From Clostridioides difficile_A (lineage in GTDB: Bacteria > Bacillota > Clostridia > Peptostreptococcales > Peptostreptococcaceae): a stretch of 64,000 nt of DNA. Below, piece by piece: positions 63,464-64,000 of this stretch. How positions within the stretch are numbered: position 1 is the first letter of the stretch; every line of letters begins with the position of its first letter. The notes under the pieces were generated by a model that had not been told where the DNA came from, did not search any database, and was given only the letters and a program-made list of their open reading frames with translations. Where the stretch lies: contig OX246690.1 of the NCBI GenBank assembly GCA_945909635.1, forward strand, positions 744,001 through 808,000, given 5' to 3'. The position numbers and the translations under genes are program-made.

Positions 63464-64000
63464 TTCTATCTCTCCTTTTTTAATTTATTTTGTCGACATA
63501 TTTATAGTATATAGTACATTTAATTTTAGCTTCAATATGTTTTTAATTACAAAACTGTTGTAAAAAATATAACGTTATTTAAAACTTTTTTTGAAAATGT
63601 AAATATATATACTAAGATGGGGTATGTATTTTATGAATATTTAGAAGATTATGCTTAGTATGTTTGATATATTTTGTATAGTAAAAATAAATGAATTGTT
63701 GCTAGAATAGATAGATATTTTAGAGTTGATTATTATAAGATTTTAAGTAAATAAGTTGGCTTGAAGTATATACAAACTTTTTATTTTATTAAAAAGATAT
63801 TTGATTAATCTAATTTTAAGGATATTAATAAACACAAAAATCTTATTATTTCATTTCAACTATTCCTCAAAAAAGTGATTTTTAAGGAATAGTTGAAATG
63901 AAAAGTTTGGTTACATAATAGTAATTTTAGTTACAAGAATGAAACTGTAAAACTTATGACTTTCTTTATATAATTGCATTGAGAATATTTAATTTAGGAG
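63464..64000. other. 537-base gene-free region at the window end
   Basis: AT-rich with no supported gene. It includes the probable promoter area of the minus-strand DUF4300-like gene and the long inverted repeat at 63849-63903. An operon or gene may start just beyond position 64000, as the last bases (TTTAGGAG) look like a ribosome binding site. Confidence 0.5.
63849..63903. repeat. Long perfect inverted repeat
   Basis: 19-bp arms TTTCATTTCAACTATTCCT (63849-63867) and AGGAATAGTTGAAATGAAA (63885-63903) enclose a loop that itself has A5/T5 pairing. It is perfect over all 19 bp, with no T run on the plus side and a weak one on the minus side. Confidence 0.75.

Noticed and set aside
1..64000. 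tRNA, rRNA, CRISPR arrays, insertion sequences, prophage genes
   Set aside because: I looked for characteristic tRNA T-loop/CCA patterns, regular repeat-spacer arrays, transposases and phage structural genes and found none.

Overview
The window is AT-rich clostridial chromosome, almost certainly Clostridioides difficile. The evidence is the codon use, the strong AGGAGG ribosome binding sites, the T-box in front of pheST, and a Wood-Ljungdahl locus ordered cooS-cooC-fhs-fchA-folD-metV-metF-lpdA-cooC-acsD-acsC-acsE-acsB-gcvH, which I recall from C. difficile (around CD0716-CD0730 in strain 630; locus numbers from memory). I see no rRNA, tRNA, insertion sequence, prophage or CRISPR array.

Region by region. 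Positions 1-6.1 kb are accessory: two tandem beta-helix (pectate-lyase-fold) paralogues, the first cut by the window edge; a broken Fic-domain gene and a DUF4177 gene; a short-chain dehydrogenase; and divergent MerR and TetR regulators with back-to-back promoters that each carry a perfect palindrome. Positions 6.1-16.1 kb are mostly housekeeping: a membrane-anchored M3 peptidase, a KtrB/KtrA potassium uptake pair, an RNA 2'-O-methyltransferase, and T-box-controlled pheS-pheT-zapA. Positions 16.2-31.2 kb hold a DUF1275 membrane protein, a U32 family protein, HD and Nudix hydrolases, a ferredoxin-nitroreductase, a periplasmic-sensor diguanylate cyclase, PepD, MutS2, a DUF523 protein and ArgS. 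Positions 31.3-38.5 kb hold a candidate small RNA, two unknown genes, a B12-binding radical SAM protein paired with a TPR protein, a LysR regulator divergent from a hexapeptide acetyltransferase, and a phosphate acyltransferase.

Positions 39.1-61.3 kb are the metabolic core. CooS makes CO from CO2. Fhs, FchA, FolD and MetF/MetV reduce formate to methyl-tetrahydrofolate. AcsE passes the methyl group to the corrinoid protein AcsCD, and AcsB condenses methyl, CO and CoA to acetyl-CoA. Two CooC ATPases and AcsV serve metal insertion and corrinoid reactivation. GcvH and LpdA add the lipoyl carrier and its reductase, linking the pathway to glycine.

Two small modules follow and are the most interesting part. 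The first is a pair of radical SAM proteins plus an octanoyl/lipoyl transferase resembling LipM. Together they look like a LipS1/LipS2-type lipoyl assembly set placed beside its substrate GcvH. The second is CooT, a DUF3842 protein and a histidine-rich protein, which look like a nickel supply module for CODH/ACS. The window ends with a PHP-type histidinol phosphatase, a DUF4300-like secreted protein, and 537 bases with no gene but a long inverted repeat.
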